A stretch of DNA of 7,972 nucleotides from Promethearchaeota archaeon (GTDB taxonomy: Archaea > Asgardarchaeota > Lokiarchaeia > Sigyniarchaeales > SOKP01), in contig JAUWHL010000031.1 of assembly GCA_030605895.1 (NCBI GenBank), positions 1-7,972 of the forward strand, written 5' to 3'. Position 1 is the first letter of the stretch. Each line of letters starts with the position of its first letter. Below, piece by piece: positions 5,555-7,972 of the stretch. The notes beneath the pieces are model-generated. The model did no database searches. It had not been told where the DNA came from and worked only from the letters and a program-made list of their open reading frames with translations. Both the position numbers and the translations under genes were made by a program.

Positions 5555-5786
5555 CGAGTACATTCATTTACTCCTGAGATACTAAAAAATAAATTTCTAT
5601 CACTGTTTGCTGATGAGACTAAGAATTCGTTTTTATTTGACTTAATTTCGGTTTTGTCAAATGAAAAAAAAACCTAAAACTATTGTGTCTATGACAACCA
5701 CACGAAAAATCTATGAAATCTATGAGACTTATATTCTTAATTTAATTGATAGATACATAGCTACTTCCTTAATTTTTGAGTACTAA
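5555..5786 (+). pseudogene. Probable small gene with a frameshift at an A9 run
   Basis: Frame two is open from 5555 to TAA 5678-5680 and reads like helical protein (ILKNKFLSLFADE, then FLFDLISVLSNEKK). At the A9 run 5664-5672 it overlaps a second frame that starts ATG 5661 and ends TAA 5784-5786 (41 codons, MKKKPKTIVSM through SLIFEY). One +1 shift in the A9 run joins them into about 76 codons ending 21 bases before GTPase 3. The join at a homopolymer suggests an assembly error, a true pseudogene or programmed slippage. The conservative reading is a 41-aa small ORF, 5661-5786. No standard start codon exists in the upstream part; ATA 5579 is possible but has no ribosome site. No family recognised; FLSLFADE is only loosely like the first helix of ArsR-type regulators. 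Confidence 0.35.
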
Positions 5787-5807
5787 TAACTAAAAAAAAT
5801 TATTATA

Positions 5808-6440
5808 ATGACAGGTGTATTTCAACTGGCAAAAATATCTCAGTTTTTATCTGATTTAAAAAATTCCAAACATTTAATTCGAATGACGATTGTGGGAGAT
5901 GGAGCAGTAGGAAAAACAACATTAGTTCAAGCTTTACTTAAAATAACAGCTGATCATAATCATAACCATTCTACTGGTCATAAAGTATTGGAAAACAAAA
6001 AAGTAACTCGTACTCCATTTATGGAAATCGAATCTTGGACTTATAAAGATTTAGTTTTTCAATGTTATGATTTAGCAGGGCAGAGAACTCCAGGTATGCA
6101 TCCGTTAGATCTCTTACAAAATCACGTACTTAAATATATTGATATTTTCATCTTTGTTTTTGCTTTAGATCGATATGAATCTTTTGCAAATCTTAATGAT
6201 TGGCTCCGATTGATGAATTTAGAGCACGGTTTAAGAAGTAACAATGGTGGGTTTATTCTGGTGGGAAATAAAGTTGATTTAGAAAGAAATGTTTCAAAGG
6301 AATTAGTCCACACTTTAGTTGGTGAAGACAGATTCTTTCACACTTATGTTGAAACAAGTCCTATTTACGGAATAGGCGTTGATGATATGTTGAATAAAAT
6401 TGTTCATTTAAGTAAAAGACTCCTTACTTTATATGATTAA
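5808..6440 (+). CDS. Divergent Arf/Ras-like small GTPase 3 with His-rich switch I
   Basis: This is a 210-aa small GTPase, distinct from the tandem pair. A helical N-terminal extension (about 1-22) precedes beta-1. G1 is GDGAVGKT at 30-37; G3 is DLAGQR at 88-93, with the Arf/G-alpha-style arginine after the glutamine; G4 is a canonical NKVD at 154-157; G5 is ETSP at 182-185. Switch I is long and carries a histidine cluster DHNHNHSTGH at 49-58, followed by the probable G2 threonine T67 or T69. Four to five histidines in a nucleotide-sensing loop are unusual and could bind a metal; that is inference. No C-terminal cysteine, so no prenyl anchor. ATG 5808 lacks a Shine-Dalgarno site, so it is leaderless or coupled to the small ORF ending at 5786. 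The TPR protein begins 62 bases downstream and is the likely partner. Confidence 0.92.
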   Translation: MTGVFQLAKISQFLSDLKNSKHLIRMTIVGDGAVGKTTLVQALLKITADHNHNHSTGHKVLENKKVTRTPFMEIESWTYKDLVFQCYDLAGQRTPGMHPLDLLQNHVLKYIDIFIFVFALDRYESFANLNDWLRLMNLEHGLRSNNGGFILVGNKVDLERNVSKELVHTLVGEDRFFHTYVETSPIYGIGVDDMLNKIVHLSKRLLTLYD

Positions 6441-6487
6441 GGAGATATTATAGGTATTAATATACTCTCATCTTTCAGAAAAATATA

Positions 6488-6497
6488 AGGTGAGGTG
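6488..6497 (+). promoter_or_regulatory. Strong Shine-Dalgarno site of the TPR protein
   Basis: AGGTGAGGTG contains two overlapping matches to the archaeal anti-Shine-Dalgarno; GAGGTG (6492-6497) is five bases before ATG 6503. This fixes the start and shows that GGTG-type sites are used in this genome, supporting the sites before the two ATA-start GTPases. Confidence 0.65.
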
Positions 6498-6502
6498 TTA
6501 AA

Positions 6503-7972
6503 ATGACCGAGATCAATTGTAAAATCTGTAATGAAAGAATTAATTTTGATCCTAAGAATCCTGATACTTACATTCATAAATCTGAATCGGGCAATTTAAT
6601 GGTTGGTAAATTATTTACTATCAGATTAGGGCATCAAACAGGTTCAGGTACATTACACATAAATGTAGTTGTTGTTGATGAGAATGGAGAATATCGGGCT
6701 CATAAAGATTATTATGAAGAAAAAGTGAGTGCTAAAGGTGCTCCTGATCTATGGAATAATCTTCAGCGTTCAATTCCATTAGAACTTCGATTATATTTAT
6801 CTTTAGCTAGTGATGAAGAGAAAATAATTCTTTCTTCTTTATCAGATCTCTCCACTAAAACACCCCTAAAATGGTATGAATCCTTAAAAGAATTAAGGGA
6901 TAATAATCCAACTAGTCAATTAATAACCTTTTTAGCTGTAAAGTGGGGTTTTATAATAGGAAAAGGTAAAGAACTTCTTAATTATAAATATGAACCAACT
7001 TCTTGGAGTTATCCAATATATTTACGCTTACAAGCAAGGTTTTCACCCTCATCAGAATTAACATTAATAGCTAAGAGAATAGATTTTGAATCTGCTCCTT
7101 TAATCATTCAATTAGAAGCGGCTGTTGCAAAATCAGAAGTTTTTCTTCGTTTAAGTAATTATGAGCTTTTAGAAGGATTATATGAGGAATGTCAGAAAAA
7201 ATGGGGTAGTCAAACGTCTATTGAAGTAAAGACAGGAATTATGCTATTGCAAGGAAACTATGGTTTTAGGTTATATTTTCTTGGTAGGATAAATGAAGCA
7301 ATAGACGTAATAGAGCCTGTATTTAATTTTGGGCAAATATTAGGTAACCGAGAAATTGTTATGGTTGTCGGTAACTTTTATGCTGCTGTTAACCAATCTA
7401 GTGGAGATCTTGAAAAAGCACTACAAATCTTTGAAATTGTATTAAAGGTTAGTGAAGAAATCGGGGATGAACGAACTAAAGCTGTTATTTCCTCTAATAT
7501 GTCTGTGATAGAATCCAAACAAGGGTTATATGATCAAGCCCTAAAACGACAAATGGCTATATTAGAATTACCTATTGTTAAGGAAGAATTTTTTATAAGA
7601 ATCTCTTTAATGAGCATAATCGGTGAAACACTTTTTATTTCTGAACGTTATGATGAGTCAGAAGAATTATGCAAAAAAATTCTTTTAGAAGAAAATTTAC
7701 CTACATATTATAAAACTGATACTCTTTCGACTCTTAAAAGAATTGCTGGTAAAACTGACTCTCTTGAACTATTAGATTTTGCAAGAAGTTATATTCCAGA
7801 GGATTCAGAATTTTTAGATTCACCCGTAGGCAAAATTTTTATGCACGATCTTCAAGCAATAGAAGGTGAATTGCGGGGCAACTGGTCAGAATTGATAGAT
7901 CACTTAAAAGAAGAAAGAGAAATTATGTTTAAGAACCAATCTGTTGAAGATGCTAGTGATATTGAAATTAGG
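6503..7972 (+). CDS. TPR-like repeat protein with N-terminal CxxC domain (3' end beyond window)
   Basis: This frame is open from ATG 6503 to the right edge, 490 residues with no stop. Residues 1 to about 75 form a small beta-rich domain: CKIC at 6-9, then VGKLFTIRLGH, a TLHINVVVVDE strand and YRAHKDYYEE. C6 and C9 with H25, H44 or H52 could bind zinc, but a second CxxC is absent. From about 85 the protein is all-helical. TPR-like helix pairs can be seen near 247-278, 284-320 (GDLEKALQIFEIVLKVSEEIGDERTKA region), 326-355 (GLYDQALKRQ) and 370-395 (ERYDESEELCKKIL). No membrane segment or enzyme motif. Such proteins act as scaffolds; with a GTPase gene 62 bases upstream on the same strand it is a candidate effector or regulator of GTPase 3. 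No gene family can be named with certainty. The strong ribosome site fixes the start. Confidence 0.85.
   Translation, partial: MTEINCKICNERINFDPKNPDTYIHKSESGNLMVGKLFTIRLGHQTGSGTLHINVVVVDENGEYRAHKDYYEEKVSAKGAPDLWNNLQRSIPLELRLYLSLASDEEKIILSSLSDLSTKTPLKWYESLKELRDNNPTSQLITFLAVKWGFIIGKGKELLNYKYEPTSWSYPIYLRLQARFSPSSELTLIAKRIDFESAPLIIQLEAAVAKSEVFLRLSNYELLEGLYEECQKKWGSQTSIEVKTGIMLLQGNYGFRLYFLGRINEAIDVIEPVFNFGQILGNREIVMVVGNFYAAVNQSSGDLEKALQIFEIVLKVSEEIGDERTKAVISSNMSVIESKQGLYDQALKRQMAILELPIVKEEFFIRISLMSIIGETLFISERYDESEELCKKILLEENLPTYYKTDTLSTLKRIAGKTDSLELLDFARSYIPEDSEFLDSPVGKIFMHDLQAIEGELRGNWSELIDHLKEEREIMFKNQSVEDASDIEIR

Larger units (their letters stand above)
5384..5807. other. Long divergent intergenic region
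   Basis: These 424 bases separate the minus-strand carbonic anhydrase from plus-strand GTPase 3. They hold the inverted repeat at 5408-5434, an alternating TATATATAT stretch near 5469-5478 that could be a plus-strand TATA box, and a probable small broken gene at 5555-5786. TCTATGA occurs three times (5688-5694, 5710-5716, 5719-5725), the last two as a 9-base tandem, but inside that putative coding stretch. I see no tRNA, CRISPR or insertion-sequence end. Confidence 0.6.

Noticed and set aside
5688..5725. Three copies of TCTATGA as a possible repeat array
   Set aside because: Only three short copies with unequal spacing (22 and 9 bases) inside a putative coding stretch; not a CRISPR or iteron array.
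6122..6313. Minus-strand open frame of 63 codons
   Set aside because: It is antisense to the G3-G4 part of GTPase 3; no motif or ribosome site.
1..7972. tRNA, rRNA, CRISPR, transposase or integration sites
   Set aside because: I looked on both strands and saw no T-loop/acceptor pattern, spaced direct repeats, transposase motif or terminal inverted repeats.

Overview
The window is AT-rich (roughly 70 % A+T by eye) and looks archaeal. It has TATA-like boxes, T-run ends without bacterial-type promoters, and GGTG/GAGGT Shine-Dalgarno sites that match the archaeal 16S 3' end. It carries three small Ras/Arf-type GTPase genes within about 3 kb. Such a density of eukaryote-like small GTPases is known mainly from Asgard archaea (Promethearchaeota), so I infer an Asgard genome fragment. 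I cannot place it to a lineage.

Layout. 2-148: C-terminal tail of an unrecognised gene. 348-1259: FTR1-family iron permease, with a possible metal-repressor box upstream. 1334-2206 and about 2203-3315: a MoxR-type AAA+ ATPase and a VWA/MIDAS protein, overlapping by a few bases, a classic metal-insertion or complex-assembly pair. 3487-4068 and 4221-4802: two tandem paralogous Rab/Ras-like GTPases. 4838-5383 (minus strand): gamma-class carbonic anhydrase, convergent with the second GTPase, with a stem-loop plus U-run terminator between them. 5384-5807: long intergenic stretch with a strong inverted repeat and a probable small gene broken at an A9 run. 5808-6440: a third, divergent GTPase with a histidine-rich switch I. 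6503 to window end: a large protein with an N-terminal CxxC domain and TPR-like helical repeats, running off the window and so far undescribed by simple ORF calling because it has no stop here.

How the genes may work together. MoxR and VWA form one unit. The third GTPase and the TPR protein are only 62 bases apart and probably form a switch/effector (or switch/regulator) pair. FTR1 supplies iron and the carbonic anhydrase is a metalloenzyme, but a functional link between these and the GTPases is only conjecture.

The most notable observation is that three genes (VWA, GTPase 1, GTPase 2) have no ATG, GTG or TTG anywhere a complete protein could start. In all three the best-placed codon is ATA. 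In the two GTPases it lies exactly eight bases after a GGTG Shine-Dalgarno core and gives proteins of identical length (193 aa). Conventional gene calling would truncate all three, removing the P-loop of GTPase 1 and strand beta-1 of GTPase 2.
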